A stretch of DNA of 64,000 nucleotides from Paraburkholderia bryophila (GCF_013409255.1 NZ_JACCAS010000001.1:4278001-4342000); one strand, 5' to 3'. Shown: positions 44,426-53,865, counted from the first letter of the stretch. Notes: generated by a model from the letters alone, not told the origin. A program made the numbers and translations.

Positions 44426-46012
44426 ATGAATCAGGACAACAACAAGGTGCGGTTTTCGCACAACGACGACAAGGTCGTCGTGATCATCGGCTCAGGTGCG
44501 GGCGGCGGTACGCTCGCTAACGAACTGGCGCAGAAGGGTATCGACGTCGTCGTGCTGGAAGCGGGCAAACTGCACACGCAAGCCGATTTCACCACCGACG
44601 AATGGGGCGCGTTCCAGATGCTGTCATGGCTCGACAAACGCACCACGTCAGGCACCTGGCGCGTCGCCAAAGACTTCCCGAATCTGCCCGCCTGGATCTG
44701 CAAAACAGTAGGCGGCACCACCACGCACTGGGCAGGCGCGAGCCTGCGCATCCAGCCGCACGAGTTCAAGGCCAAGACCACCTACGGCGATATCAAGGAC
44801 GCCAATCTGCTCGACTGGCCGCTCACCCGCGCGGAACTCGATCCCTACTACGACCGCGCGCAGCAAAAGATGGGCGTGACGCGCACCAACGGTCTGCCGG
44901 GTTTGCCGGGCAACAACAACTTCAAGGTGATGTCGGCCGGCGCGATGAAGGTCGGCTACAAGGAATGCAACACGGGCCATATGGCGATCAATAGCGTGGT
45001 GCGTGACGATCGCGCGCATTGCTTCCAGCGCGGCTTCTGTTTTCAGGGCTGCCGTACCGGCGCGAAATGGTCGACGCTGTACACCGAGTTGCCGCGCGCG
45101 CAGGCCACCGGGCATATGGAATTGCGCACTCAGGCGCACGTGGTGCGAATCGAGACCGACGCGCGCGGCAAAGCGAAAGAGGTGCTGTACTACGACGGCA
45201 ACGGTAAATTGCAGCGGCAGAAAGCACGCATCATCGCCGTGGCCGGCAATTCGATCGAAACGCCGCGCCTGCTGTTGAACTCGCATTCGAGCAAATTCCC
45301 GCAAGGGCTCGCGAACGGCTCGGGGCAGGTGGGCCGCAATTACATGCGCCACACCACGGGCTCGGTGTACGCGGTGTTCAACGACAAGGTGGACATGTTC
45401 AAGGGCACCACGATGGCCGGCATCATCGAAGACGAGGCGGTGTTCAATCCGCAGCGCGGTTTCGCGGGCGGCTATCACCTGGAGACCGTGTCGCTCGGGC
45501 TGCCGTTTTACGCGGCGTTTCTGAACCCCGGTGCGTGGGGCCCGACCTTCGCGCAGGCGATGGATCAGTACGCGTACACGGCGGGCATGTGGATTGTCGG
45601 CGAGGACATGCCGCGCGACAGCAATCGCGTGACCTTGAATACCGACGTGAAAGATCAGTACGGCCAGCCGGTCGCGAACGTGCATTTCGACGATCATCCG
45701 AACGACGAAGCCATGCGCGAGCACGCGTTCAAGCAGGGCACCGCGGTGTATGAAGCGGCCGGCGCGAAGACGGTGTATCGCGTGCCGCCGTATCCGTCCA
45801 CGCACAACCTCGGCACCGCGCGCATGAGCGCGCGCGCCGAAGACGGCGTATGCAACAGCTTCGGCCAGACGCACGAAGTGTCGAACCTGTTTATCTCGGA
45901 CGGCAGCCAGTTCACCACCGGCGCGGCGGAAAATCCGACCATGACGATCGTGACGCTGGCGATCCGCCAGGCCGATCACATTGCGGCGCAGATGGGCAAA
46001 CGCACGGTGTAG
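44426..46012 (+). CDS. GMC family oxidoreductase (flavin dehydrogenase subunit)
   Basis: 528 residues from ATG 44426. N-terminal FAD motif VVIIGSGAGGGTLANELAQKG (18-38) followed by VLEAGK, the GMC signature TTTHWAGASLR, and the C-terminal HNLGTARM...SDGSQFTTGAAENPTMTIVTLA containing the catalytic His/Asn region. It has no own signal and should be exported with its Tat-bearing partner. It would oxidise an alcohol or sugar acid in the periplasm. The cytochrome c subunit normally encoded next to such pairs is absent: the next gene is an RHH protein. Confidence 0.9.
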   Translation: MNQDNNKVRFSHNDDKVVVIIGSGAGGGTLANELAQKGIDVVVLEAGKLHTQADFTTDEWGAFQMLSWLDKRTTSGTWRVAKDFPNLPAWICKTVGGTTTHWAGASLRIQPHEFKAKTTYGDIKDANLLDWPLTRAELDPYYDRAQQKMGVTRTNGLPGLPGNNNFKVMSAGAMKVGYKECNTGHMAINSVVRDDRAHCFQRGFCFQGCRTGAKWSTLYTELPRAQATGHMELRTQAHVVRIETDARGKAKEVLYYDGNGKLQRQKARIIAVAGNSIETPRLLLNSHSSKFPQGLANGSGQVGRNYMRHTTGSVYAVFNDKVDMFKGTTMAGIIEDEAVFNPQRGFAGGYHLETVSLGLPFYAAFLNPGAWGPTFAQAMDQYAYTAGMWIVGEDMPRDSNRVTLNTDVKDQYGQPVANVHFDDHPNDEAMREHAFKQGTAVYEAAGAKTVYRVPPYPSTHNLGTARMSARAEDGVCNSFGQTHEVSNLFISDGSQFTTGAAENPTMTIVTLAIRQADHIAAQMGKRTV

Positions 46013-46016
46013 CGGG

Positions 46017-46055
46017 GTGTGTTGGTTGGTTCGTTGGCTGGTTTGTTAGTTTGTC
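46017..46055. repeat. Degenerate GTTG/GTTT tetranucleotide run
   Basis: A G+T-only tract of about 35 bases directly after the GMC gene, built from GTTG and GTTT units. It is in the untranslated gap before the RHH gene; slippage-prone, no function apparent. Confidence 0.6.
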
Positions 46056-46188
46056 GGGGCCAGCGCGGCGTTCGGGTTCGACGCAATTGTCGGGCCGCGA
46101 ACGCCGGCGTATGTTGACCAGAAGCGGCGGAGTGCGGCGGCGTCATGAAGACGCCGCCGCATGCGCTGCGAAACACGGAGCAAACGTC

Positions 46189-46539
46189 ATGTGTGGGATC
46201 TACATCAACGCCGATCCGATCCTCTATGAATCGCGCACCCGTTCGTTGCGGATTCACGGAGTGATCACGACAGTCCGGCTGGAAAACCTGTTCTGGGACG
46301 TGCTGCACGAAATCGCCGCGCGCGAGAGCATGACGACCAGTCAGTTCGCGGTCAAACTCTACGACGAACTGATCGCGTTGCGCGGCGAAATGCCGACCAA
46401 CTTCGCATCGTTTTTGCGGGTGTGCTGCCTGCGTTATCTGTCGATGCGTACGGAGAAGGGCGCCACCGTGTCCGAGACGGCGCCTGAAATGACGGCGGCC
46501 GTGAGCGAAGCACGGCCGCGAATTCTGAAGACGGTTTGA
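46189..46539 (+). CDS. ribbon-helix-helix domain protein
   Basis: 116 residues from ATG 46189 (MCGIYINADPILYESRTRSLRIHGVITTVRLENLFWDVLHEIA), GGAG upstream. The centre matches the RHH_4-type domain seen in small proteobacterial proteins. The family is predicted to bind DNA, but members have no known targets. It lies downstream of the GMC pair by 176 bases and is probably separate. Confidence 0.78.
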   Translation: MCGIYINADPILYESRTRSLRIHGVITTVRLENLFWDVLHEIAARESMTTSQFAVKLYDELIALRGEMPTNFASFLRVCCLRYLSMRTEKGATVSETAPEMTAAVSEARPRILKTV

Positions 46540-46572
46540 CGTGTAGCGCGCGACGAGGTGAGCGTCAGGCGG

Positions 46573-47757
46573 TTACGGAAACATATTGCGCTTCGGAAAT
46601 TCCTGATCGCTTTCCCAGATGCCCGAGTGTTGACGCTGCGCGAGTCGCCATTTGCCGTCGAAAAAGCGGTAGGTTTCGTAGCGGGTCACGAAATCGTCGT
46701 CGTCGCCGGTGCTGTCTTTTTTGTCGAAGTCCGGGCTGCACCTGACCTGTTGAATCTCATCGGCGCCGCCTTTGCGCGACGGCGAAATCTTCCAGGCGGC
46801 CTTGCCGGTCGCGGCGAGCACCAGCGCGCTGGTTTTGCCGTCGTCCGTGGTGTACTGCACGGGGTCCAGCGACTGCCTGGCCGGCATCAGGATTTGCGTG
46901 GCGGGGCCGCTGTAGGAACCCATCGGCGCGGTGGCGTCGACTGTCAGAAACAACACCGGGCCGGGCAGACCGTGCAGCGGCGCGGGCTCGACACGGGCCA
47001 GCGGATAGTCCAGTTGTCGCGTGGCCGCAATCGCACCCGACGCCGACACGAGGCGCAACTGCGCTTTCACGAGCGGCTTCGGATCGTTGCCGGGCAGACC
47101 TTCTTCCGACGCACCCGTGCCCCATAGCTGCTTTTGCAGCGCGGGGGTGATGCGTTCGTCTTCGAGCAGTTCGATCGAATCGCCATCCAGGCCGGGTGCG
47201 CGCTGCGTGACGTGGTAACCGTCGGGGGCCGCGACGGTTGGCGCGGGCGTTGCGGTTTTAGCGGGCGCTGCTGGCGTTGCCGGTGTTACCGCAGGAGCTT
47301 GAATCGGCGTCGGCGTCGGCGCTGACGCTGGCGCTTGCGTTTGTGCGGCCGGTTGCGATGCCGCTGCGTCGTCGGTAAATACCGGCGAGAAATCGATGTT
47401 CGGCACGACGAATGTCTCGACCGTCGTCGAACCTGGCCGCTGGTAGCTCACCACCGACGTATTCTTACGCGCCGTCAGCACGTTGACAGTAATGCCCGGT
47501 TGAATATCGATGCAGCCGCCTGCCTGGGCTTGCGCGAGTTGCTCGGGCGTGGCCGTCGCGCCATGGCTGCGGCTCTCGCCGTTGGGCAGCGTGAGTTGCG
47601 CGAGCGCTTGCGCCGATACACACATCACCCCGGGTTTCGTCGCGATCAGATCGGCCGCCATGGCCTGCGTGCTGAACCATCCGGCAGCAGCGAGAAGGAA
47701 AGCGATTCGGGTTTGCAACCGCAATGTGAAGCGCTTTTGGAACCGCTTTTGGAACAT
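46573..47757 (-). CDS. exported protein of unknown function with Pro/Ala-rich linker
   Basis: 394 residues. A basic N terminus (MFQKRFQKRFTLRLQTR) and hydrophobic core give a signal peptide cut after QAMA (about residue 34). An N-terminal segment to about 130 is followed by an Ala/Pro/Thr-rich linker (about 132-178, with PTPTPIQAPAVTPATPAAPAK) and a C-terminal domain (about 180-394) with a repeated-sounding hydrophobic/Asp pattern and a final QRQHSGIWESDQEF. The N- and C-terminal parts are probably separate periplasmic domains. I recognise no family. It ends near, and is convergent with, the RHH gene. Confidence 0.75.
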   Translation of the reverse strand: MFQKRFQKRFTLRLQTRIAFLLAAAGWFSTQAMAADLIATKPGVMCVSAQALAQLTLPNGESRSHGATATPEQLAQAQAGGCIDIQPGITVNVLTARKNTSVVSYQRPGSTTVETFVVPNIDFSPVFTDDAAASQPAAQTQAPASAPTPTPIQAPAVTPATPAAPAKTATPAPTVAAPDGYHVTQRAPGLDGDSIELLEDERITPALQKQLWGTGASEEGLPGNDPKPLVKAQLRLVSASGAIAATRQLDYPLARVEPAPLHGLPGPVLFLTVDATAPMGSYSGPATQILMPARQSLDPVQYTTDDGKTSALVLAATGKAAWKISPSRKGGADEIQQVRCSPDFDKKDSTGDDDDFVTRYETYRFFDGKWRLAQRQHSGIWESDQEFPKRNMFP

Positions 47758-47967
47758 GTACTGCCTCTAGTGGTCTGGCTTAGCCGCGGATTATAGAAAA
47801 CCCCCGTAAGCGCAACAAGCACGCGACGAACAAGTGCGAACAAGTAGCGCACAAGCGGCCATGCATCCGCACCAAACCCCACAAAAACGCGGCACATACG
47901 CAACAGATCGAAGCTCACTCGCATGCTACGATGCTTCGCTCATCGAGCATAAAAGTCGGAGACCCAG

Positions 47968-48348
47968 ATGCGCCCGGAGAATGCCGCCCGTTTCGACGAA
48001 CAGTTCGCGCCGCGTATCGCCGAAGCGATCGCCGCCTGTTTCGCCGCCACCGTGCATACCGAAGTGCTGCCTTACGGCGGTCACGGGCAACCTACACGCG
48101 TGCGTATCCATGCCGCGCCGCTCGATAATCTCGGGCACTATCCGCATCCGCTGAATCTGTACCTGACGTGGGACAGCGACGAAATCGAACGACTGATGGG
48201 CGCGCAAGGGGAGGCGAGATTCGCGGGCTATCTGGCCGCGCTGCCGCGCAAGCTTGCCGCATGGAACCACGCGCGCGAACTGGACTTTCTGTCGCACACG
48301 CAGGCTGAGCCGGTGGCCTTGATCGGCGGCCTCGACTTCGAATCGTAA
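47968..48348 (+). CDS. DUF5594-like conserved Burkholderia protein
   Basis: 126 residues opening MRPENAARFDEQFAPRIAEAIAACF, with YGGHGQPTRVRIHA and YPHPLNLYLTWDSDEIERLMG. I recall this as a Burkholderia-specific family (DUF5594); function unknown, no signal or membrane segment. GGAG lies just upstream. A short stem CGCCGCA/TGCGGCG (48386-48404) followed by CTTTA lies after it. Confidence 0.7.
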   Translation: MRPENAARFDEQFAPRIAEAIAACFAATVHTEVLPYGGHGQPTRVRIHAAPLDNLGHYPHPLNLYLTWDSDEIERLMGAQGEARFAGYLAALPRKLAAWNHARELDFLSHTQAEPVALIGGLDFES

Positions 48349-48385
48349 GCGGCACGTAACCTGCGCCGTGTTCCAGAAGCGATAA

Positions 48386-48408
48386 CGCCGCAACTGGTGC
48401 GGCGCTTT
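48386..48408 (+). terminator. Weak terminator candidate
   Basis: A 7-bp perfect stem (48386-48392 with 48398-48404), 5-base loop, then CTTTAC. The T-run is short. On the other strand a GGCGCCGC/GCGGCGCC hairpin (about 48463-48489) may end the chemoreceptor gene. Confidence 0.35.
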
Positions 48409-48495
48409 ACAACCGGCCTACGAACACTAGAACTACAACCGCAACTACACCTGCCGCTTTAACCGGCGCCGCCCAACAAACGCGGCGCCGCTCCA

Positions 48496-50076
48496 TCAGG
48501 CCGTTGCGCCCAGCCGGAAGAAACTCACACTCTGCACCAGCCCCGACGCCTTGCTCTGCACCGCGTCGGCAGCGGCGGCCGCCTGCTCGACCAGCGCCGC
48601 GTTGCTCTGCGTCACCTGATCCATCTGCGTCACCGCGTCATTGACTTCGGCGATACCTGTTGCCTGATCGACGCTGGCCGTCGCGATCGCCTCGACAATG
48701 CGCGTCACGCTGCCGGCGCTTTGCACCACGCCTTCCATCGTTGTGCTCGCGTGATTGATCAACTGCGTGCCGGCTTCGATCGTCGCGACCGATTCGCGAA
48801 TCAGCGTCTTGATCTCGCGCGCGGCGTCGGCGGAACGTTGCGCCAGGCTGCGCACTTCGCTCGCCACCACCGCGAAACCGCGACCTTGCGTACCGGCGCG
48901 CGCGGCTTCGACCGCCGCGTTGAGCGCGAGAATATTGGTCTGCGCGGAAATCGCCTCGACCACGGCGATGATGTCGACGATCCGTTTGGACGCTACGTTG
49001 ATCTGATCCATCGTGCGCACCGCGTCGGTCATCACGACGCCGCCTTCGCGTGCCGCTTGCGCGGCGGTTTGCGCGAGCGAGGTGGCCTCGCGTGCATTTT
49101 CCGCGTTGCGTTGAACCGAGTCGGTGAAATGCTGCATCGACGCGGCGGTTTCTTCGAGCGACGCGGCCTGCTGTTCGGTGCGTGCGGAGAGGTCCAGATT
49201 ACCGGCCGCAATTTCCTGCGTGGCCGACGAAATGGTATGCGCGCCTTCGCGAATCTCGTGGACGATCGTGCGCAAACGATGATTCATGTCGTTCAACGCT
49301 ACCAGCAACTGGCCGGTTTCATCGCGGCTCACCACGGCCACATCGGCACGCAGATCGCCGGCCGCCACCGCTTGCGCGACGCCGACCGCCTGCTTCACCG
49401 GTAGCGTGATGCTGCGGCTCAGGAACCACACCGCGAACGCGCCGAGCCCGAGCGAGCCGATCACCACGCCCAGCAGCAGTGCGCTAGCCAGCGTGTAAGC
49501 GCTTTGCGCCGCTTCCGCCGTTTTCACGTTCGACGCCTGCGCCTGCTGCATGACGGAGGCGACGATGTCGTCGATCGCGGCCGTCGGCGCACGATCGATA
49601 CCTTTGACGAGGCCGTCCACCACGTGCGCGGTATTCGGATCCGCAGCGTCGTAATGCTTGAGCGCGTCGAGGTAGCTGTCCTGCAACGAGGCGTGCGTGG
49701 CGAGCGCCTTGTCGACGCCATCCGCATTCGCGCCCAGCGCGCTCAACTGATCCTTCAGGCGCGTCAGCGCGGCGTGGGTCGTGCCACCTTCGTTGTTGAA
49801 CGCGTCGCGGTATTTGGCGAACGCAGCCGGATCGGCGCCGCGCAGCAGCAGGTCTTTCCATTCCTGCACCTGCTTCTTGAACTCGACCTGCGCGACGCGC
49901 GCCGTGTCGGCCGCTTGCGCGTACTGGCTCAAGGTTTGAGCCGACTGGATTTGCAGCGCATGCGTATCGGACAACGCATGCCAGCCTTCCAGTCCGACCA
50001 CCATGGTGGCGGCGAGCAGCACCGCGCCAAGCAACGCCAACTTGATGGCGATTTTCAGATTGCGATAGAACGTCAC
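48496..50076 (-). CDS. methyl-accepting chemotaxis protein (four-helix-bundle sensor)
   Basis: 526 residues; start is GTG at 50076 preceded by AGGGAAA. TM1 at about 12-32, a helical periplasmic sensor of the 4HB/TarH type (about 33-190), TM2 at about 192-215, HAMP (about 216-268) and the signalling domain with the CheA/CheW tip [42 protein letters not shown]. It senses an unknown small molecule and controls CheA. No C-terminal CheR-binding pentapeptide is visible (ends FFRLGATA). A second receptor lies 31 bases upstream on the same strand. Confidence 0.93.
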   Translation of the reverse strand: MTFYRNLKIAIKLALLGAVLLAATMVVGLEGWHALSDTHALQIQSAQTLSQYAQAADTARVAQVEFKKQVQEWKDLLLRGADPAAFAKYRDAFNNEGGTTHAALTRLKDQLSALGANADGVDKALATHASLQDSYLDALKHYDAADPNTAHVVDGLVKGIDRAPTAAIDDIVASVMQQAQASNVKTAEAAQSAYTLASALLLGVVIGSLGLGAFAVWFLSRSITLPVKQAVGVAQAVAAGDLRADVAVVSRDETGQLLVALNDMNHRLRTIVHEIREGAHTISSATQEIAAGNLDLSARTEQQAASLEETAASMQHFTDSVQRNAENAREATSLAQTAAQAAREGGVVMTDAVRTMDQINVASKRIVDIIAVVEAISAQTNILALNAAVEAARAGTQGRGFAVVASEVRSLAQRSADAAREIKTLIRESVATIEAGTQLINHASTTMEGVVQSAGSVTRIVEAIATASVDQATGIAEVNDAVTQMDQVTQSNAALVEQAAAAADAVQSKASGLVQSVSFFRLGATA

Positions 50077-50107
50077 TGCGTGTTTCCCTGGCGTAGCGGT
50101 AGTGCGA

Positions 50108-51907
50108 TTAATCGAGCTTGAATTGCGTTACTGCACCCGCGAGGCTCACCGCCTGGCTCTGCAATGCGGCGGCGGCCGCGGTCGATTGCTCGACCAGTGC
50201 GGCGTTCTGTTGCACCATTTCGTCGAGCTGGCTGACGGCGCGATTCACTTCCTGAATGCCGCGCGTCTGTTCGTTCGCGGCCTGGGTGATTTCGGAAATG
50301 ATGGTGGTCACGTTGGCGACATTGCTGACGATCTCCGTCATCGTTTCGCCGGCCTGACGCACCTGGCCCGAGCCCGACGTGACGCTCGATACCGTCGATT
50401 CGATCAGCGCCTTGATTTCCTTCGCGGCTTGCGCGCTGCGTTGCGCGAGGCTGCGCACCTCGCCGGCCACCACCGCGAAACCGCGGCCCTGTTCGCCGGC
50501 GCGCGCGGCTTCGACTGCTGCGTTCAACGCAAGAATGTTGGTCTGGAACGCGATGCCGTCGATCACGCCGATGATATCGGCGATCTTCACCGACGCGTGT
50601 TCGATTTCAGCCATCGTCGTAATCACTTCCGCGATCACCACGCCGCCGCGCGAAGCGACTTGCGACGCGGACACGGCGGTGTCGTCGGCCTGCTTCGCGG
50701 CGCTTGCCGATTGCGTGACCGTCGAGGTGATTTCTTCCATCGACGCAGCGGTTTGCTGCAAGCTCGCCGCCGCCGATTCGGTGCGGCCCGACAGATCGAC
50801 GTTACCCGCGGCGATTTCATTCGCGGCCACGCGCACCGATTCGCTGGCGTCGCGAATCTGGCGCATCACGTGGCTGAGTTTGTCGATGAAGGTGTTGAAC
50901 GAACGCGCGATCTGCGCGACTTCGTCGTTGCCGTCGGCGGGCAGACGTTGGGTCAGATCGCCTTCGCCCGAACCGATTGCGTCCATCGCGTCGCGCACGT
51001 TCGAGAGGCGCTTGAACGACACGGCGGTGACGGCGGCCACGACCGCCGCTGCGATACCGGCGATCACGACCAGCGCGATCAGCGAGGCCGTCAGCAACGA
51101 ACGCATGCCGGCGGTGGCTTCCGCTTTATCCAGCGCGACGACCGCATACCAGTCGGTGCCGGGAATCGCTTCGGTGCGCAGCAGCTTGGCGCTGCCGTTC
51201 ACGTCGACTTCGAGCGGATGCTCGGCGCTGAGGAGGGCGGCCAGTTTGTCGCTGGTGAGTGCGGGCACGAGGTCCGACACGGGCTTCAACGTCAGCTTCG
51301 AATCCGGATGCGCAACGATATGGCCGCTCGCGTCAATCAACATGCCGAAGCTCGCGGGCGTCGGATGAATTGCCTTGACGTTGGCGATCACGCTGTCCAT
51401 CGCGACATCGCCGGAGACCACCGCTTTCACCACGCCGTCGCGCACCACCGGCGCAGCGAACGCGACCACCAGCTTGCCCGTGCCGACGTCCACGTACGGC
51501 GGCGTCACGACCGGCTTGCCGGCCGCGGCGGCCTGCTTGTACCACGGACGTCCGGTGGGATCGTAGTCGGGCGGAATGCCGGTCGGGTCGGAGAACTTCG
51601 CGGTCTTGTCCGCGTAGCCGACATAGACGTTGGTGAACTTGCCCCCGGCGGCGATCAGCTTCAGCGCGGCGCTCGGGTCCGGTTGCAACACGGCGTCCTG
51701 CAATGAATCGATCATCTGCTTGTGCGTGACGACCCAGTCGTCGATCCCGTCGGCGTGACCGCTTTCGACGGCGTTCAGGCTGTTTTCGATCGCGTCGGCG
51801 TTATACGAATTGGCGACGACATAGTTGAGGACCGCGTTGGCGGCGAGCGCAACCACAACGATAGCGACGCACAGGGCGACGATGCGCGCGCGAATGGAAG
51901 AGAACAT
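50108..51907 (-). CDS. methyl-accepting chemotaxis protein (Cache sensor)
   Basis: 599 residues. TM1 at about 8-28; a large periplasmic dCache-type sensor (about 33-275, containing [13 protein letters not shown] and [18 protein letters not shown]); TM2 at about 280-305; HAMP; and a signalling domain with the tip [45 protein letters not shown]. dCache receptors often bind amino acids or organic acids directly, so this is the better candidate for an amino-acid sensor. It ends 31 bases before the other receptor. Confidence 0.93.
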   Translation of the reverse strand: MFSSIRARIVALCVAIVVVALAANAVLNYVVANSYNADAIENSLNAVESGHADGIDDWVVTHKQMIDSLQDAVLQPDPSAALKLIAAGGKFTNVYVGYADKTAKFSDPTGIPPDYDPTGRPWYKQAAAAGKPVVTPPYVDVGTGKLVVAFAAPVVRDGVVKAVVSGDVAMDSVIANVKAIHPTPASFGMLIDASGHIVAHPDSKLTLKPVSDLVPALTSDKLAALLSAEHPLEVDVNGSAKLLRTEAIPGTDWYAVVALDKAEATAGMRSLLTASLIALVVIAGIAAAVVAAVTAVSFKRLSNVRDAMDAIGSGEGDLTQRLPADGNDEVAQIARSFNTFIDKLSHVMRQIRDASESVRVAANEIAAGNVDLSGRTESAAASLQQTAASMEEITSTVTQSASAAKQADDTAVSASQVASRGGVVIAEVITTMAEIEHASVKIADIIGVIDGIAFQTNILALNAAVEAARAGEQGRGFAVVAGEVRSLAQRSAQAAKEIKALIESTVSSVTSGSGQVRQAGETMTEIVSNVANVTTIISEITQAANEQTRGIQEVNRAVSQLDEMVQQNAALVEQSTAAAAALQSQAVSLAGAVTQFKLD

Positions 51908-52182
51908 GTCGGGAGTCTTTCGGAGTAAGCAGTGAGCCGTAGTCGGTGAGGCGGGGGCCTCACCAGAGGTATACGGCGTGGGCAGTGTGGACTTGAGCGG
52001 GTAATGCTTTCAGTTTATGACAGGGGCCGTGAGACCCGCTTGTGGCGGGTCGCCGCGATGCTACACAATTTTTCGCGCAGCGCGGGCTTTTCAATAAACA
52101 CCGAAACCCGCATGAACAGGGGCTCTGCGGGGCGCTATATTCATCAGACAATAACGCTATGCCGCGTTGCCGCGAGATCGCT

Positions 52183-53574
52183 TCACATCACCGGAGAATG
52201 CAGATGATGCGGATGCTCGAGTGTCTCCGCCACGATGCGCAACGCCTCGGCGCATTCGTCGCGTGTCTTCGAGCCGCCCAGGCACACACGCATCGCGTTG
52301 GGGGGATTGCCGTCGGTGGAAAACGCCGCGCCGGCCACTGCCGCAATGCCCTGGTTGCGCAACTGCAGCGCGAGTTCGGACGCGCTCCAGCCGCTCGCCA
52401 CCGGTACCGGCAGCCACAGGTGAAAGCCATCAGGATGCGCGTCGAAAGGCCACGCTTCGAGTTGCCGCGCCGCGATCGCCTGACGCGCGCGCGACTCGTT
52501 GCGGATCGCGTTGAGCATGTCGAGCGCGGTGCCGTCGACGATCCATTGCGTGGCCAGCGTGACCGTGAACGGACTCGCCATCACCGTGGTCGCACGCAAC
52601 GCACCGGCGAGACGCTGCGTTTGACGCGGCGTCGGCGCATGCAGATGCGCGACGCGCAGGCCCGCGCCGAGGCTCTTCGATAAACCGGTCACGTAGTAGG
52701 TCAACTCGGGCGCGAAGGTGGCGAGCGCATCCGGTGCGCTTTGCGGCAGCATCGCGTAGGCGTCGTCTTCGATGATCGGTACGCTGTAGCGCAACGCGAC
52801 GTCGGCCAGCGCCTCGCGTCGTTTGTGCGTGAGCGTCAGCGTGCTCGGATTCTGCAGGGTCGGATTGCAATAGAACGCGCTCGGCTTGTCGGTTTTGCAG
52901 AGTGCTTCGAAGGCATGTGCGAGCGGGCCATCGTCGTCGCGCGGCAAAGCTTGCAGACGCACGCCGAGTTGCGCGGCGATCGCCTTGATGCCGGGATAGG
53001 CGAGCGTGTCGAGGCAGATCGTGCCGCCGGGCCGCGCGAGTTGCGACACCAGCGCCACCAGCGCGCTGTGAATGCCGGGGCAAACCAGCACGTTCTGCGC
53101 ATCCGCGTGCGGCACGCGGCGTCGGAGCCAGTCGGCGCCCGCGTCCTTGTCGGCGGCCGAGCCGCCGAAGTCCTGATAGCGCAGCAACTGGTACGGATCG
53201 CTGTCGGCCATCCGGCGTGCGGCGGAATCGCGCAGACGGTTCGCGTAATCGGGCGGCTCGGGCGGCGTGTTCATCGACATTTCAATGCTGCTGCCGCCGG
53301 TGAGCGGCAACGTGGCGGTGCGGCCGCGCACGAACGTGCCGCTGCCGGCGCGCGAATCGAGCAGGCCGCGTTTGCGCGCCTCCGCGTAAGCGCGCGCCAC
53401 CGTCGTGTAATTCAACGCGAGTTCCTCGGCCAGATCGCGCAGGCCAGGCAAGCGGTCGCGTGGCCGCAACCGCCCGGTGGCGATGTCTTCTTCGATCAGA
53501 TCGGGAATCGCGAGGTAGGCCGGCTTGCGGAGGTCGGCGAGACGTTTGATCCAGTGATGGGTTGGGCTGTTCAT
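52183..53574 (-). CDS. MocR-type GntR/aminotransferase fusion regulator
   Basis: 463 residues from the ATG at 53572-53574; a 43-codon upstream extension runs through the operator region and is not likely. N-terminal GntR winged helix (about 12-82, GRLRPRDRLPGLRDLAEELALNYTTVARAYAEARKRGLLDS) joined to a fold-type I aminotransferase domain (about 110-460). The PLP-binding Lys is in YYVTGLSKSLGAGLR. MocR proteins sense PLP and a cognate amine or amino acid. It is divergent from the Nit1C operon; copies of ATTGATCG lie 38 bases upstream of its own start and at the operon promoter, so it should control both. Confidence 0.9.
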   Translation of the reverse strand: MNSPTHHWIKRLADLRKPAYLAIPDLIEEDIATGRLRPRDRLPGLRDLAEELALNYTTVARAYAEARKRGLLDSRAGSGTFVRGRTATLPLTGGSSIEMSMNTPPEPPDYANRLRDSAARRMADSDPYQLLRYQDFGGSAADKDAGADWLRRRVPHADAQNVLVCPGIHSALVALVSQLARPGGTICLDTLAYPGIKAIAAQLGVRLQALPRDDDGPLAHAFEALCKTDKPSAFYCNPTLQNPSTLTLTHKRREALADVALRYSVPIIEDDAYAMLPQSAPDALATFAPELTYYVTGLSKSLGAGLRVAHLHAPTPRQTQRLAGALRATTVMASPFTVTLATQWIVDGTALDMLNAIRNESRARQAIAARQLEAWPFDAHPDGFHLWLPVPVASGWSASELALQLRNQGIAAVAGAAFSTDGNPPNAMRVCLGGSKTRDECAEALRIVAETLEHPHHLHSPVM

Positions 53575-53611
53575 TGTTCGCGCTTCGATTGGGGTGGCAG
53601 GGCCGATAAAA

Positions 53612-53651
53612 ATTGATCGGATTTCAATGCGATCAATGATCGGATTGATCG
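53612..53651. promoter_or_regulatory. MocR-proximal operator cluster
   Basis: Three copies of the octamer: ATTGATCG (53612-53619), CGATCAAT (53630-53637) and ATTGATCG (53644-53651). The central pair forms a perfect GCGATCAAT-N6-ATTGATCGC palindrome (53629-53652). They begin 38 bases upstream of the MocR start, a good place for autoregulation. Confidence 0.7.
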
Positions 53652-53699
53652 CCCGTGGTGAATGACTGCACCATGCCGACACGTTCGCGCCCGCGAATC

Positions 53700-53714
53700 G
53701 CACCCGGCTGGTGC
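53700..53714. promoter_or_regulatory. NtrC-type enhancer site
   Basis: GCACC-N5-GGTGC, a perfect match to the NtrC consensus, 135 bases upstream of the -24 box of the Nit1C promoter. An additional half-site TGCACCA is at 53667-53673. Position and symmetry fit activation of a sigma-54 promoter under nitrogen limitation. Confidence 0.65.
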
Positions 53715-53822
53715 GGTGACGCGGCGCGGATCGCGCTTGCGCAGCCTGTCCCGGCGGTATGCAAACTTCACACCCGAAAAATTTTTGTGTCGGACTTCGA
53801 ATCGAGGTGGAATTGATTGCTG

Positions 53823-53850
53823 ATTGATCGCATTCACGCAGCCGATCAAT
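53823..53850. promoter_or_regulatory. MocR operator overlapping the -24 element
   Basis: ATTGATCG (53823-53830) and CGATCAAT (53843-53850) form an inverted repeat with a 12-base gap. The last T is the first base of the sigma-54 -24 box, so a bound MocR protein would compete with or be positioned directly against RNA polymerase. Confidence 0.65.
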
Positions 53851-53865
53851 GGCACGGCCGTTGCA
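53850..53865 (+). promoter_or_regulatory. Sigma-54 (RpoN) promoter of the Nit1C operon
   Basis: TGGCACG-N4-TTGCA, an exact match to the -24/-12 consensus (GG at 53851-53852, GC at 53863-53864). Expected start of transcription is near 53876, about 57 bases before the first start codon. Confidence 0.85.
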
